Origin: Aeromonas veronii bv. veronii
GTDB lineage: Bacteria; Pseudomonadota; Gammaproteobacteria; Enterobacterales; Aeromonadaceae
Assembly (NCBI RefSeq): GCF_000820225.1
Contig: NZ_CDDK01000004.1
Coordinates: 1 to 33,501, forward strand
Direction of reading: 5' to 3'
Length of the DNA stretch: 33,501 nt
The translations under genes were made by a program, and so were the position numbers. Below, in pieces: positions 7,649 to 16,423 of the stretch (position 1 is the stretch's first letter; every line of letters begins with the position of its first letter). The notes under the pieces were generated by a model. The model ran no database searches, was not told the origin of the DNA, and was given only the letters and a program-made list of their open reading frames with translations.

Positions 7649-9541
7649 TCAGGCGGCGTTTGCCTTGTTGCCCAGCGTGCGGGCCAACAGTGCTTCCGGA
7701 TTGTGAATCGCCTCCTTGGTCTTCACATCGATGACCTCGATATTGGTGAAGCGCTCGCGGTTCTTGATAGCCACGTCGTGGGCGAAGATGACGCAGCGGG
7801 CGTTTGCGACATCCTTGGCGGTAATGCGGTTGATGATGCCGTTGGCGCCCTGGGTCTCGACCTTGATCTTGATCCCCTGCTTGGCGGCAGCCTTCTGCAG
7901 GCTCTTGGCGGCGAGGAAGGTGTGGGCCACGCCAGACGGGCAAGCAGTGATGGCCAGAACGTCTGCTTCTCCTTCCGCTTCAATGATCTCGAAGCTGGTT
8001 TGGGTGGTGGTCACGTCATCTTCTTCGCTCACTGGCTTCTTCAGCAGGTTGACGATGATGGCGGTGGTCAGTGCGCCGAGGATGGTACCCAGGATGTAGC
8101 CCATCTTGCCTTCAACAACCGGCAGGACAATCCAGCCACCCCAGGGGGCGTGGTTGATACTGTGCATCATGAAGCCAGTGATGTTGCCGACGATGCCGCC
8201 TGCGACGATGGCCGGGATAACACGCATGGGGTCAGCGGCAGCGAACGGGATAGCACCTTCACTGATACCGATCATGCCCATGATGGCGGCCGCTTTACCG
8301 GATTCACGCTCTTCTTTCTTGTAACGCTTCGGAGACATGAAGGTCGCCAGTGCCATACCCAGTGGCGGTACACAGATGGCGATACCGACACCACCCATCA
8401 GCCAGGGCTGGGTGTTGACCTGAGTCTGGGCAAACAGGGTCGCAACCTTGTTGACCGGGCCGCCCATATCGAAGGCGGTCATACCACCGAGAATGGCACC
8501 CAGCATCACTTTACCTGAGCCCGCCATGCTGGAGAGCCAGTGGTTCATCCCTTCCATCATGGCGGCGATCGGGGCACCGATCCCCCACATCACGATGCCA
8601 CACACCAAGAAGGTACCGATCAACGGATAGATGAAGATGGAGCCGAGGGAGGTCATGGAGTCAGGCAGCTTGATCCGTTTGAGCTGATTGACCACGAAAC
8701 CTGCGATAAAGCCCACCAGAATGGCGCCGAGGAAACCGGTTTGATAGTGCTGTACGGCAATCCAGGAGCCGATCATGCCCGGGGCCAGGCCCGGCTTGTC
8801 AGCCAGCGAGTAGGCGATGTAGCCACCCAGTACGGCGGTAAACAGGGTCAGACCGGCGATGCCCATGGTCGCCATGTCTTTGAGGAAGCCCGCTTCCGGC
8901 ACGGCGCCCTTGCCGCTCATCATCACCGACAGTGACAGCAGCACACCGCCCGCCACGATGAAGGGGATCATGTGGGAAGTACCAAACAGCAGGTGCTGCT
9001 TCATGGTGTTGAGGCGATCCTTGAAGGTGCGCTCTTCGGGGGCCGCCGGGGCAGTGGCTGCCGGTTTGGCGGCTGGCGCCGGTTTTTCCGCTTTCGGGCC
9101 TTGCTTGAGCAGGGTCAGGGCTTGCTCGACAGTGGTGGCCGCCTTCATCTGCTCGATAAAACCCGGCTCCAGCAGACGGGTAGAGAGCTCCGCCAGCACT
9201 TCGATGTGGTGATTGGCACCGCCATCCGGGGAGGCGATCATGAAGATCAGCTGGGTCGGTTTGCCATCTTCGGCACCGTACTCGATACCCTGACGGCTGA
9301 CACCGATGGCAATGGCCGGACGGCTGACCGCCTTGCTCTTGGCATGGGGCAGGGCGACCCCCTGCTCGAAGCCGGTGCAGTCCAGCTGCTCGCGGGCCCA
9401 GATATCCTTGACGAATTGCTGTTGATCAGACACGGCGCCATCGCGCGCCAGCATCTGTGCCATCTCGTCGAACAGGGCCTCCTTGCTGGTGGCCTTCAAC
9501 TCCAGGCAGATGAGTCTGCCGTTGGTCATGGTGGGTAACAT
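7649..9541 (-). CDS. PTS fructose-family permease, domains IIA-IIC-IIB (probable mannose transporter)
   Basis: A 630-residue phosphotransferase permease that imports and phosphorylates a hexose using phosphoenolpyruvate-derived phosphate. Domain order is IIA (about 5-150, phospho-acceptor His66 in GVALPHAK), an Ala/Pro linker (about 155-178), membrane IIC (about 185-505, with GMIGISEGAIPFAA), then IIB (about 525-620, phospho-Cys534 in ITACPSGVAHTF). The ATG at 9541 follows CAGGAGAGTAAT; an upstream in-frame start would add 56 unrelated residues. Although the sequence is of the fructose family, the nearby manA and AraC-type regulator parallel the Vibrio cholerae set VC1825-VC1827, whose permease I recall as transporting mannose; product mannose-6-phosphate would feed ManA. 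Fructose or another hexose remains possible. It is followed by its own terminator, so it is a single-gene transcript. Confidence 0.88.
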   Translation of the reverse strand: MLPTMTNGRLICLELKATSKEALFDEMAQMLARDGAVSDQQQFVKDIWAREQLDCTGFEQGVALPHAKSKAVSRPAIAIGVSRQGIEYGAEDGKPTQLIFMIASPDGGANHHIEVLAELSTRLLEPGFIEQMKAATTVEQALTLLKQGPKAEKPAPAAKPAATAPAAPEERTFKDRLNTMKQHLLFGTSHMIPFIVAGGVLLSLSVMMSGKGAVPEAGFLKDMATMGIAGLTLFTAVLGGYIAYSLADKPGLAPGMIGSWIAVQHYQTGFLGAILVGFIAGFVVNQLKRIKLPDSMTSLGSIFIYPLIGTFLVCGIVMWGIGAPIAAMMEGMNHWLSSMAGSGKVMLGAILGGMTAFDMGGPVNKVATLFAQTQVNTQPWLMGGVGIAICVPPLGMALATFMSPKRYKKEERESGKAAAIMGMIGISEGAIPFAAADPMRVIPAIVAGGIVGNITGFMMHSINHAPWGGWIVLPVVEGKMGYILGTILGALTTAIIVNLLKKPVSEEDDVTTTQTSFEIIEAEGEADVLAITACPSGVAHTFLAAKSLQKAAAKQGIKIKVETQGANGIINRITAKDVANARCVIFAHDVAIKNRERFTNIEVIDVKTKEAIHNPEALLARTLGNKANAA

Positions 9542-9581
9542 ATTACTCTCCTGGCTCCGTTGCCGAGCCGCATGATGGGGG

Positions 9582-9605
9582 GAACAATTGACCTGGATAT
9601 TGTTC
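9582..9605. promoter_or_regulatory. Inverted repeat in the leader of the PTS gene
   Basis: GAACAAT (9582-9588) and ATTGTTC (9599-9605) form a perfect 7-bp inverted repeat with a 10-base spacer, 41 bases upstream of the PTS start codon. It could be an operator or a leader hairpin; the binding factor is unknown. Confidence 0.35.
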
Positions 9606-9705
9606 TCCCGTTGGCGCGGTGCCGAAATCGGACAAATGTGCCGTTTACTGGATTTTTGTGCTGTGCAAGTCGCCATGTGACCCAGCTCGCATATCATCAT
9701 GAAAG

Positions 9706-9761
9706 CCAATTCATACCGATGCTTTTATTTTTTTAAATAAAAACAATGAATTGTGAATTGG
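9706..9761. promoter_or_regulatory. Candidate activator/repressor site: heptamer repeats around an A/T palindrome
   Basis: CAATTCA (9707-9713) faces two tandem copies of its complement, TGAATTG (9747-9753 and 9754-9760). Between them is a perfect A/T palindrome, TTTTATTT-TTTT-AAATAAAA (9723-9742). The whole unit lies about 165-220 bases upstream of the PTS start. Tandem and inverted heptamers fit an AraC-type or similar regulator, but the partner is inferred. Confidence 0.4.
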
Positions 9762-9981
9762 TTTTGCTACTTACATGAGTGCGGCGAAAAGGTTTCGCCT
9801 TCGGAGGTATGGAGATTTGTGTGCTGCTTTGAGGGCGGAAAATGTGAAGGTGCTGGCAAAACGCGTTGAGAGAACAATCAGAAAGAGGGAGGGCTGCTCT
9901 TGATGTGAGTTAATCCATCTACTGATCACTTGTTATGTGCAGCATTGGTGTTTTTGGGTTTTGTATGGTTCCTTATTTGAC

Positions 9982-10010
9982 AAAGCCCGCCACTTTTATG
10001 AATGGCGGGC
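9982..10010 (-). terminator. Terminator of the chemoreceptor gene
   Basis: Stem GCCCGCCA (9985-9992) with TGGCGGGC (10003-10010), a 10-base loop, followed on the minus strand by TTTG. Confidence 0.75.
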
Positions 10011-10064
10011 TGTTTAGTGCTTCAGCCTTATTGAGCTGATTAATGAGGGGAGGAGAATCGGGCG

Positions 10065-11705
10065 TTATGTCCGAAACTTGCGTACAACCTCCTGCAGTTG
10101 TGTTGCCAACAGGTTGAGGTCGTTGCAAGCCTGAGCCATTTGTTTGGCGCCGGTCGCCACTTCTTCCGAGGCATTGCTGATGTTGACTACATTGCGATTG
10201 AGCTCCTCGCTTACCGCGCCTTGCTCTTCGGTTGCGGTGGCAATCTGAATATTCATGTGGGAGATACTGTTAACCGAGCTGCTTATTTCGGCTATAGAGG
10301 CTCCCGCTTCACGAGCTGTGTGGACCGTCTCGGACATCATATCCTGACTCTGTTGCATGGTGACGCCCGCTTCGTTAGCGCGCTGCTGCAGTTCGGAGAT
10401 GATGTGGTTGATCTGGGAAGTGGAGTCTTGGGTTCGTTTGGCCAGAGTGCGGACTTCATCTGCTACCACGGCGAAACCACGACCTTGTTCACCGGCTCGG
10501 GCTGCCTCGATTGCCGCATTCAGTGCCAGCAGGTTGGTTTGCTCGGCAATCCCCTGAATGACTTCAAGCACCATGCCGATATTTCGGCTGTCATCACCCA
10601 GCTGGCGGATCACCAGAGCAGTCTCTTCGATGGCGGTAGCCACCTTTTCAATCCTGCCGATTGAGTCATTGACGGTCTCGCTGCCTTGTGCGGCTGTGTC
10701 GCTGGCCGACGTTGCTGCGCTGGCGGCGTCGTTGGTGTTGCGGGCCACCTCCTGTACCGTGGCTTGCATCTCGTTCATGGCTGTGGCCAGCTGATTGAGC
10801 TCATGTTGCTGGGCGCCCATGTTGTTGGCCGATTGCTGTGCCACCGCGCTGATCTCTTCGGCGGCCGCGCCCAACTGCACTACCGAGCCGGAGACTTCGT
10901 TGACCAGCATGCGCAGATTGGATTGCATCTCGTTGAACCCCTGAGCCAGCTTACCCAGCTCGTCATGGGAGAATTGCTTCATGTCGAGTTGGCTGGTGAG
11001 GTTGCCTGCCGCCACCTGGCGGGTCTGCTCCAGCAGGGTCATCACTGGATTGCGGATCTGCCGGATCAGCAGCCAGGCCACAATAACGACGAACAACAAG
11101 GTTAGCGCACCGACGGTAGTGCTCAGCAGTTTTGCCCGTTCATAGGAAGCCTCACTCTGCTTGGTCAGCAGGTTGGCGACCCGATCGTTCTCCTTGCGAA
11201 GCTCCAGACCATCCTGTCCTGCCTGCTCGAGGGCTGCACGAGATTCGTTTTTGATCAGCGACTGCACCTTGGCAATATCTCCCTGCCGTATGGCTGTTTC
11301 CAAGTCACCATGGGCTGAAAAATATTTGGCTGCTGCAGTTTTCAGCTCTGCAAACATGTTGCGATCTCGCTCCGACACAAAAGGCATCGATCCATACCGT
11401 TGCTCGGCGGCCATGTACTGACTCTTTGCCGCTTCGAAAGACTGTGTGCTGCTGTTGAGGGAGTCGGGATCCTTGCCCAGTGCATCTATCACCATGTTCA
11501 GTTCGGCACGGCGAGCGTCCAGCAAGGACACATGCATCTGGCTGGATGCCCGGATGGAGGGAACGATATTGTCGCTGACCTCACTGGCGTCACGGTAAAT
11601 ATTGGAGAGTTGTAAAGTGGCAAACCAGGCAAAACCCAGCATCAACAAAGCGAGAGTGGTAAACGCCATGGTCAGCTTTTGCCCAATTGTCATTTTTGTC
11701 AGCAT
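10065..11705 (-). CDS. Methyl-accepting chemotaxis protein (4HB sensor)
   Basis: A 546-residue transmembrane chemoreceptor. Order: TM1 (about 9-30), a periplasmic all-helical sensor of about 160 residues resembling the four-helix-bundle class, TM2 (about 191-212, [17 protein letters not shown]), a HAMP domain (about 213-266), and a long cytoplasmic methyl-accepting coiled coil. The hairpin tip that binds CheA/CheW is clearly present ([20 protein letters not shown] and [15 protein letters not shown]). The C-terminus lacks the NWETF-type pentapeptide that tethers CheR, so it belongs with minor receptors. The start at 11705 follows AAGAGGATAT. Lying between the mannose-type PTS and manA, it could sense a related sugar, but the ligand is unknown and the flanking AT-rich DNA would also fit an independent insertion. 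Confidence 0.93.
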   Translation of the reverse strand: MLTKMTIGQKLTMAFTTLALLMLGFAWFATLQLSNIYRDASEVSDNIVPSIRASSQMHVSLLDARRAELNMVIDALGKDPDSLNSSTQSFEAAKSQYMAAEQRYGSMPFVSERDRNMFAELKTAAAKYFSAHGDLETAIRQGDIAKVQSLIKNESRAALEQAGQDGLELRKENDRVANLLTKQSEASYERAKLLSTTVGALTLLFVVIVAWLLIRQIRNPVMTLLEQTRQVAAGNLTSQLDMKQFSHDELGKLAQGFNEMQSNLRMLVNEVSGSVVQLGAAAEEISAVAQQSANNMGAQQHELNQLATAMNEMQATVQEVARNTNDAASAATSASDTAAQGSETVNDSIGRIEKVATAIEETALVIRQLGDDSRNIGMVLEVIQGIAEQTNLLALNAAIEAARAGEQGRGFAVVADEVRTLAKRTQDSTSQINHIISELQQRANEAGVTMQQSQDMMSETVHTAREAGASIAEISSSVNSISHMNIQIATATEEQGAVSEELNRNVVNISNASEEVATGAKQMAQACNDLNLLATQLQEVVRKFRT

Positions 11706-12569
11706 ATATCCTCTTTTATCTATTTTTGTCAGGGGATCTTTGTGTGAAATTTATATCGGCGAATAGATGTGATACCTTAAAAATAAATCAAATAAAAGAG
11801 ATCTTAATCACAGAGGGTATTTAAGGTCTATTTCTTTACTGCGATGAGGTTTGGCTGGCATATCAAAAAATAAATATCAAATCTCTCATTATCCTGCTTT
11901 TAAATTGATTGGATTGTCAGTTAATGCGGCCTGGCTTTTTTACGGATTACGTCAATTTAAAGTAGAGTTAAAAGTAAATCTGTTTATATATCAGTGTTTT
12001 AATGTTGATTTCTTATGCTGTTATTCTCAGCAAAGATCGAATGGTCTGCTTGGAATTAAATTATAGAACGACTAAAAAATAGGGCCGCATCTCGAAAATT
12101 CAAAAGAGATCCCTTTCGTTTTCATTACCAATGGTTCTGTATGACTACGTGTGCCAAATGTTTACAGACCGAATGATGATGGCTGGGGAAAGGTTTAATG
12201 ATTATGCATCTATGCGCTGTTTTAGTTTTCATCAGGGGGTGAAAATAGTAGAGGGTAGAGTTGTTATTTTTATTGCCTCCATTTTAGCCGGATACTCAGA
12301 GTGTTGCCGTTGCTTGTGCAGGCTGGAATTTTCTTCGTTTCAGCAAACCAAGTCATCTGCATCAGGGGAGCGCCAAGCTTGGGCGACAAACCTGTGGAGC
12401 TGGTTGTAGGCAGGATGCAGTCAGGGATGGACTTCAGAGCGAGATGCCTGAAGGAAGGTAGGCATAAGAGAGCAGTAGAGATACAGACGGACTTGATTGG
12501 TAGGCCATATTGCTCTGTTGGGAGGGGGAGGCATATTCCCCCTCCAACGAGAGTCGGCTCTTATGCTGA
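11706..12569. other. Long AT-rich spacer between manA and the chemoreceptor gene
   Basis: 864 bases with no gene I can support. From about 11710 to 12300 the base composition is strikingly AT-rich compared with the GC-rich neighbours; from about 12300 it returns toward normal. Plus-strand open frames at 11851-12066 and 12131-12409 lack convincing ribosome-binding sites and recognisable domains. A 10-bp palindrome CCAAGCTTGG lies near 12373-12382. It holds the chemoreceptor promoter and possibly the remnant of a lost gene. Confidence 0.45.
12518..12547 (-). terminator. Possible terminator hairpin of manA
   Basis: A G/C-rich hairpin (TTGGGAGGGGGA 12518-12529 with TCCCCCTCCAA 12537-12547, one bulged G), 22 bases after the manA stop. 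No T-tract follows on the minus strand, so it may need Rho or act as an mRNA 3'-end stabiliser. Confidence 0.45.
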
Positions 12570-13769
12570 TTAGCAGCGGTTGCCGGCGCGGGCGACCCGT
12601 CCTTCGGCCAGCAGTTGATAACTGCCAGTCGCTGCAGAAATAAAGGCTGATTGCCCCTTTTCCAGACGCAGTGACTGTTCGCCCTGCTTGAGGGTCACTG
12701 TGTCATCGATGGCAAACAGGATCTCGGCGCTGGCAGTGGTGAGCTGATGCTCGCCTGCCGGGTAGACGCTGAAAGTGAAGTCAGGTACCGGCACGTCGAA
12801 GTGCTGTACCGCGCCATCACAGCGGGGGGCCAGCAGGATCTGGTCGTCCGGCTTGGGCAAGCAGCGGGTGCAATCCAAGAGCTCTGCCACATCGATGTAT
12901 TTGGGGGTGAGACCGGCGCGCAGCACGTTGTCCGAGTTGGCCATGATCTCGAGGCCGGTGCCGCGCACATAGGCGTGCGGGGTGCAGGCATCGAGGAACA
13001 TCGCCTGACCGGGCTCAAGCGTCACAACGTTGAGCAGCAGCGGCGAGAACAGACCGACATCTCCCGGGTACTGGGCCGCCAGACTGGTGATGAGGGCAAA
13101 CGTCTCCTCATCCTGATGGGCGGCGGCATAGTCCAGCAGTCCTTCCAACGCCTCCTCCTTGCGCGCCCCTTCCAGTACCAGCAACTGGTGGAAGAAGTGC
13201 TGCAGGCCCGCTTCGTTCTGGCTGGCGGCAAGGGCTGCGGTCAGATCGGCGATGGCCGCCAGATTGACCCGCTCGAACAGTGCCAGAATGGCGGGAATGG
13301 CGCGAAAGCCGTTCATCGCCTGATAGGGGGTGAGGGCAAAGACCAGCTCCGGCTTATGGTTCGGGTCCTTGTAGTTGCGATTGCTCGCCTTGATATCAAT
13401 GCCTGCGGCCTCCTCTTTGGCAAAGCCCGCTTCGGCCTGAGCCTTGCTCGGGTGCACCTGAATGGAGAGAGCCTTCTCGGCACACAACACCTTGAACAGG
13501 AACGGCAGGCTGCCAAAACGGGCGAAGGTGGCCTCACCCAGCGCGGCGGCCGGAGCCCTGTCGATCACCGAAGAGAGCTTTTGCACACTGCCCGCCAGCG
13601 TCACCTCGGAGCAGCCGTTGGGGTGAGCCCCCATCCAGAGCTCGGCCTGGGGTTTGCCTTGCGGGTTGGGAATGCCAAACAGGGTGGTGAGGGAGTCATG
13701 ACTGCCCCAGTCATAGCCTTGAATCGGGTTTTGCATCAACAGAAAGGAGGGCAGATCGCTACTGCTCAT
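12570..13769 (-). CDS. manA: Mannose-6-phosphate isomerase, class I
   Basis: A 399-residue zinc enzyme interconverting mannose-6-phosphate and fructose-6-phosphate, which links mannose uptake to glycolysis. Type I PMI signatures are visible: YDWGSHDSL (residues 19-27), AELWMGAHP (42-50), the zinc ligands Gln104 and His106 in SIQVHPSK, HKPELVFAL (Glu141), and the C-terminal CTPHAYVRGTGLEIMANSDNVLR block with the last zinc His and active-site Arg. The length matches E. coli ManA (391). The ATG at 13769 is chosen because GAGGCGTCCCTT precedes it; starts at 13811 and 13736 have no Shine-Dalgarno sequence. It is divergent from the AraC-type gene and near the fructose-family PTS, suggesting a mannose catabolic set. 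Confidence 0.95.
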   Translation of the reverse strand: MSSSDLPSFLLMQNPIQGYDWGSHDSLTTLFGIPNPQGKPQAELWMGAHPNGCSEVTLAGSVQKLSSVIDRAPAAALGEATFARFGSLPFLFKVLCAEKALSIQVHPSKAQAEAGFAKEEAAGIDIKASNRNYKDPNHKPELVFALTPYQAMNGFRAIPAILALFERVNLAAIADLTAALAASQNEAGLQHFFHQLLVLEGARKEEALEGLLDYAAAHQDEETFALITSLAAQYPGDVGLFSPLLLNVVTLEPGQAMFLDACTPHAYVRGTGLEIMANSDNVLRAGLTPKYIDVAELLDCTRCLPKPDDQILLAPRCDGAVQHFDVPVPDFTFSVYPAGEHQLTTASAEILFAIDDTVTLKQGEQSLRLEKGQSAFISAATGSYQLLAEGRVARAGNRC

Positions 13770-13888
13770 AAGGGACGCCTCGTCTAGCTTGAAGTAAAAA
13801 AAGGGTGGCATTACTGCTGTGGACCGGACTATAACATGGGCGGTCGTGCGCGCCGCAACCGCTTGCCTCTCTCTTGATCAGGATCACC

Positions 13889-14764
13889 ATGTCTCTCATC
13901 TTCAGCCAACTGCTCGACGGAGCCCTGATCGAACAGGTTCCATTTGACCAAATCTGGTTTGCCAGTGAACAGGGGGTGCCACCCAGTTTCAGCTATCAGG
14001 TCAACTTTCCCCGCCTCGAGCTGGTCTTTAGCGGCGAGTATCTCAACCAAATTTGGGACAGGGATGAGGGGGTCAGAGAGATCAGTGTATTGCCGGGACA
14101 GGCGCTCTATATCCCTCCCAACGGCTGGAACAAGCCGCTCTGGACCACCGACTGCTCGGTGCTGAGCCTGCTGTTTGGCAAACGCCAGCTGGGGTTCAGC
14201 CTGGTGAGCAAGCGCCGTGAAGATCCCGATTTCTTCGATGTGCAAAAGCACAGCATCATGGCGCGGGCGGGCCATGTGATCGAACATATTTTGGCGGCGC
14301 TGAACGTACTGACCGAGGACCCTGGTCGCTCCCCCACCGATGATCACCTGCTGCAGGCTCTGCTGGCGAGTGCCCGTCAGCTGTTGCTGGAGTCCGCCAC
14401 GGATCGGCCACGGGGGGCAGAGCTCTTTCACGGGATCTGCATCTATATCCAGGAGAACTTTCACCGTCCCATCACCCGTGACTCCATTGCCCACCGCTTC
14501 AACGTTTCAGCCAGCCATCTCTCCCACCTGTTCCGCGAGCAGGGTCATATGCGCCTTGCCGATTACATCAGCTGGGTGCGGATCGATCGGGCCAAATTCA
14601 TGCTGAAAAAGTACCGCTTTCGTCTTGAAGAGGTGGCCAGTCGCTGCGGTTACAGTGACGTGAACTACTTCTGCCGGGTGTTCAAACAGAAGACCGGCTT
14701 GACCCCTTCCCAGTACCGTTCCCTGAGTCAGCCGCAGGCGGCGGCCAGCGAGCTGGAGGGATAA
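13889..14764 (+). CDS. AraC-family transcriptional regulator, probably of mannose/PTS genes
   Basis: A 291-residue regulator with an N-terminal cupin-like sensing domain (about 10-130, including LPGQALYIPPNGWN) and a C-terminal double helix-turn-helix DNA-binding domain (about 185-282). The second half shows the AraC signature: ISWVRIDRAKFMLKK, then VASRCGYSDVNYFCRVFKQKTGLTPSQYR. The ATG at 13889 follows CAGGATCACC; an in-frame TTG at 13874 is less likely. It is transcribed divergently from manA with about 120 bases between starts, an arrangement parallel to the VC1825 regulator next to PTS and manA in Vibrio cholerae (from memory). The effector could be a sugar or sugar phosphate; its targets are inferred from position. 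Confidence 0.85.
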   Translation: MSLIFSQLLDGALIEQVPFDQIWFASEQGVPPSFSYQVNFPRLELVFSGEYLNQIWDRDEGVREISVLPGQALYIPPNGWNKPLWTTDCSVLSLLFGKRQLGFSLVSKRREDPDFFDVQKHSIMARAGHVIEHILAALNVLTEDPGRSPTDDHLLQALLASARQLLLESATDRPRGAELFHGICIYIQENFHRPITRDSIAHRFNVSASHLSHLFREQGHMRLADYISWVRIDRAKFMLKKYRFRLEEVASRCGYSDVNYFCRVFKQKTGLTPSQYRSLSQPQAAASELEG

Positions 14765-14920
14765 CGGGGCTGTGTCGGGAAGGCGTGGTGACGGCGCACT
14801 GGCGGGTGGCTACCTCTTTGGTCTGACATGCTTTCTTGTCGTTTTATTATGAAAATGAATGGGCTAAGATGGCCGCGCGCAACAAACAAGTTGATAACAA
14901 ACGGAAGTTAGGAGATGCCG

Positions 14921-16174
14921 ATGGAAAGCAAAGTAGTAATCCCGACCCAGGGTCAGAAAATCACAGTCGATGCCAACGGCAAGCTGCAGGTTCCCAACCA
15001 TCCGATCATTCCGTTTATTGAAGGGGATGGCATCGGTGTTGACGTAACCCCTGCCATGTTGAATGTGGTGAATGCTGCGGTCGAGAAAGCCTACAAGGGC
15101 GAGCGCAAGATCGCCTGGATGGAGATCTATACCGGCGAGAAATCGACTCATGTCTATGGCGAAGGTGCCTGGCTGCCGGCCGAAACCCTGGATTTCATTC
15201 GTGAATATTGCGTGGCCATCAAGGGCCCGCTGACCACGCCGGTCGGTGGCGGTATCCGCTCTCTCAACGTGGCTCTGCGTCAGGAGCTGGATCTCTACAT
15301 CTGCCTGCGCCCGGTGCGTTACTACGACGGCACCCCGAGCCCGGTGAAACGTCCTGATCTGACCGACATGGTGATCTTCCGCGAAAACGCCGAAGACATC
15401 TACGCCGGCATCGAGTGGAAGGCCGACAGTGCCGAAGCGAACAAGGTGATCGCCTTCCTGCAAAACGAGATGGGCGTGAAGAAAATTCGCTTTCCCGAGT
15501 CCTGCGGGATCGGCATCAAGCCTATGTCCAAGGCCGGTACCGAGCGTCTGGTGCGTGCCGCCATCGAGTATGCCATCGACAACGATCGCGACTCAGTGAC
15601 TCTGGTGCACAAGGGCAACATCATGAAGTTCACCGAAGGTGCCTTCAAGGATTGGGGCTATGCTCTGGCCCAGAACGAGTACGGTGCCCAGCTGATCGAC
15701 GGCGGCCCATGGTGCTCCTTCAAGAACCCGAAAACCGGCAAGACCATCGTCATCAAGGATGTCATCGCCGACGCCTTCCTGCAGCAGATCCTGCTGCGTC
15801 CGGCCGAGTATGACGTCATCGCCTGTATGAACCTCAACGGCGACTACATCTCCGATGCGCTGGCTGCTCAGGTGGGCGGTATCGGTATCGCACCGGGAGC
15901 CAACATCGGTGACGGCGTGGCCCTGTTCGAAGCGACCCACGGTACTGCGCCGAAGTATGCCGGTCAGGACAAGGTCAACCCGGGCTCCCTGATCCTCTCC
16001 GCCGAGATGATGCTGCGCCACATGGGTTGGGTCGAAGCGGCCGATCTCATCATCAAGGGGATGGAAGCGGCGATCCGCAACAAGACCGTCACCTATGACT
16101 TCGAGCGTCTGATGGAAGGGGCCACCCTGCGCTCCTGCTCCCAGTTTGCTCAGGACATGATCGACCAGATGTAA
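14921..16174 (+). CDS. icd: NADP-dependent isocitrate dehydrogenase
   Basis: A 417-residue TCA-cycle enzyme that oxidatively decarboxylates isocitrate to 2-oxoglutarate with NADP. It aligns almost end to end with E. coli Icd (416 residues). The substrate loop [13 protein letters not shown] contains Ser114, equivalent to Ser113 of E. coli, which AceK phosphorylates to divert isocitrate to the glyoxylate shunt. Other blocks seen are [37 protein letters not shown], and the NADP-binding [21 protein letters not shown]. The start is the second ATG: AGGAG (14910-14914) has six-base spacing to 14921, while the ATG at 14915 abuts it. The gene is monocistronic, ending in a strong terminator. Confidence 0.98.
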   Translation: MESKVVIPTQGQKITVDANGKLQVPNHPIIPFIEGDGIGVDVTPAMLNVVNAAVEKAYKGERKIAWMEIYTGEKSTHVYGEGAWLPAETLDFIREYCVAIKGPLTTPVGGGIRSLNVALRQELDLYICLRPVRYYDGTPSPVKRPDLTDMVIFRENAEDIYAGIEWKADSAEANKVIAFLQNEMGVKKIRFPESCGIGIKPMSKAGTERLVRAAIEYAIDNDRDSVTLVHKGNIMKFTEGAFKDWGYALAQNEYGAQLIDGGPWCSFKNPKTGKTIVIKDVIADAFLQQILLRPAEYDVIACMNLNGDYISDALAAQVGGIGIAPGANIGDGVALFEATHGTAPKYAGQDKVNPGSLILSAEMMLRHMGWVEAADLIIKGMEAAIRNKTVTYDFERLMEGATLRSCSQFAQDMIDQM

Positions 16175-16197
16175 TCTGCTGTTTGCCAGAAACGCAA

Positions 16198-16225
16198 AAC
16201 CGGCGCCATGTGCGCCGGTTTTTTT
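16198..16225. terminator. Bidirectional terminator after icd
   Basis: Stem AACCGGCGC (16198-16206) with GCGCCGGTT (16212-16220), loop CATGT, seven T residues on the plus strand and four A residues on the left side. It terminates icd and can also end the convergent small gene at 16247-16423. Confidence 0.93.
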
Positions 16226-16246
16226 ATCGCGAAAGAGCGAAGGGGC

Positions 16247-16423
16247 TTATTGCGCCTGCTCTACGTGTTGCTGATAGCGTTGCTGCCATTTGCTGGTTTC
16301 TGCTTCATCACCCTGGGCCTTCCAGAAGGCGCAGATGGTGTTGGCAAGTTCCGAAGCCATCGCGTGATCTCCGTCACGTCGGCTCATCAGATAATCTCCC
16401 AGCCAGCTTTGATATTGTTTCAT
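16247..16423 (-). CDS. 58-aa conserved small protein, copy 1 (paralog of 20750-20926)
   Basis: A 58-residue cytosolic-looking protein, rich in Gln and charged residues, starting MKQYQSWLGDYLMSRRDGDH and containing FWKAQGDE and KWQQRY; no signal peptide or membrane segment. I do not recognise the family. Support for it being real: a strong Shine-Dalgarno (AAGGAGA, seven bases before the ATG), a terminator directly downstream, and above all a second gene 4.3 kb away encoding a protein of identical length with 41 of 58 residues identical by hand alignment. Differences between the copies are largely conservative (D/E, L/M, V/L) and many are silent at the DNA level, as expected for selected protein-coding sequence. 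The function is unknown; the His/Asp/Arg-rich YLMSRRDGDHAMA segment is the most conserved part. Confidence 0.85.
   Translation of the reverse strand: MKQYQSWLGDYLMSRRDGDHAMASELANTICAFWKAQGDEAETSKWQQRYQQHVEQAQ

Larger units (their letters stand above)
9542..10064. other. Intergenic region between the chemoreceptor and the PTS gene
   Basis: 523 bases without a supported gene. Besides the two repeat sites and the chemoreceptor terminator listed separately, it contains a small hairpin GGCGAAA-AGG-TTTCGCC (9783-9799). The centre (about 9700-9780) is clearly AT-richer than the flanking genes, as expected of a promoter region. Confidence 0.5.

Noticed and set aside
11851..12409. Small plus-strand frames (71 and 92 codons) in the AT-rich spacer
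   Set aside because: One starts with TTG, the other has no Shine-Dalgarno sequence; neither translation looks like a known protein.
12300..12520. Possible riboswitch (cyclic-di-GMP type) because of a GCAAACCA word near 12343
   Set aside because: No matching second stem or conserved core around it on either strand; one short word is not enough.
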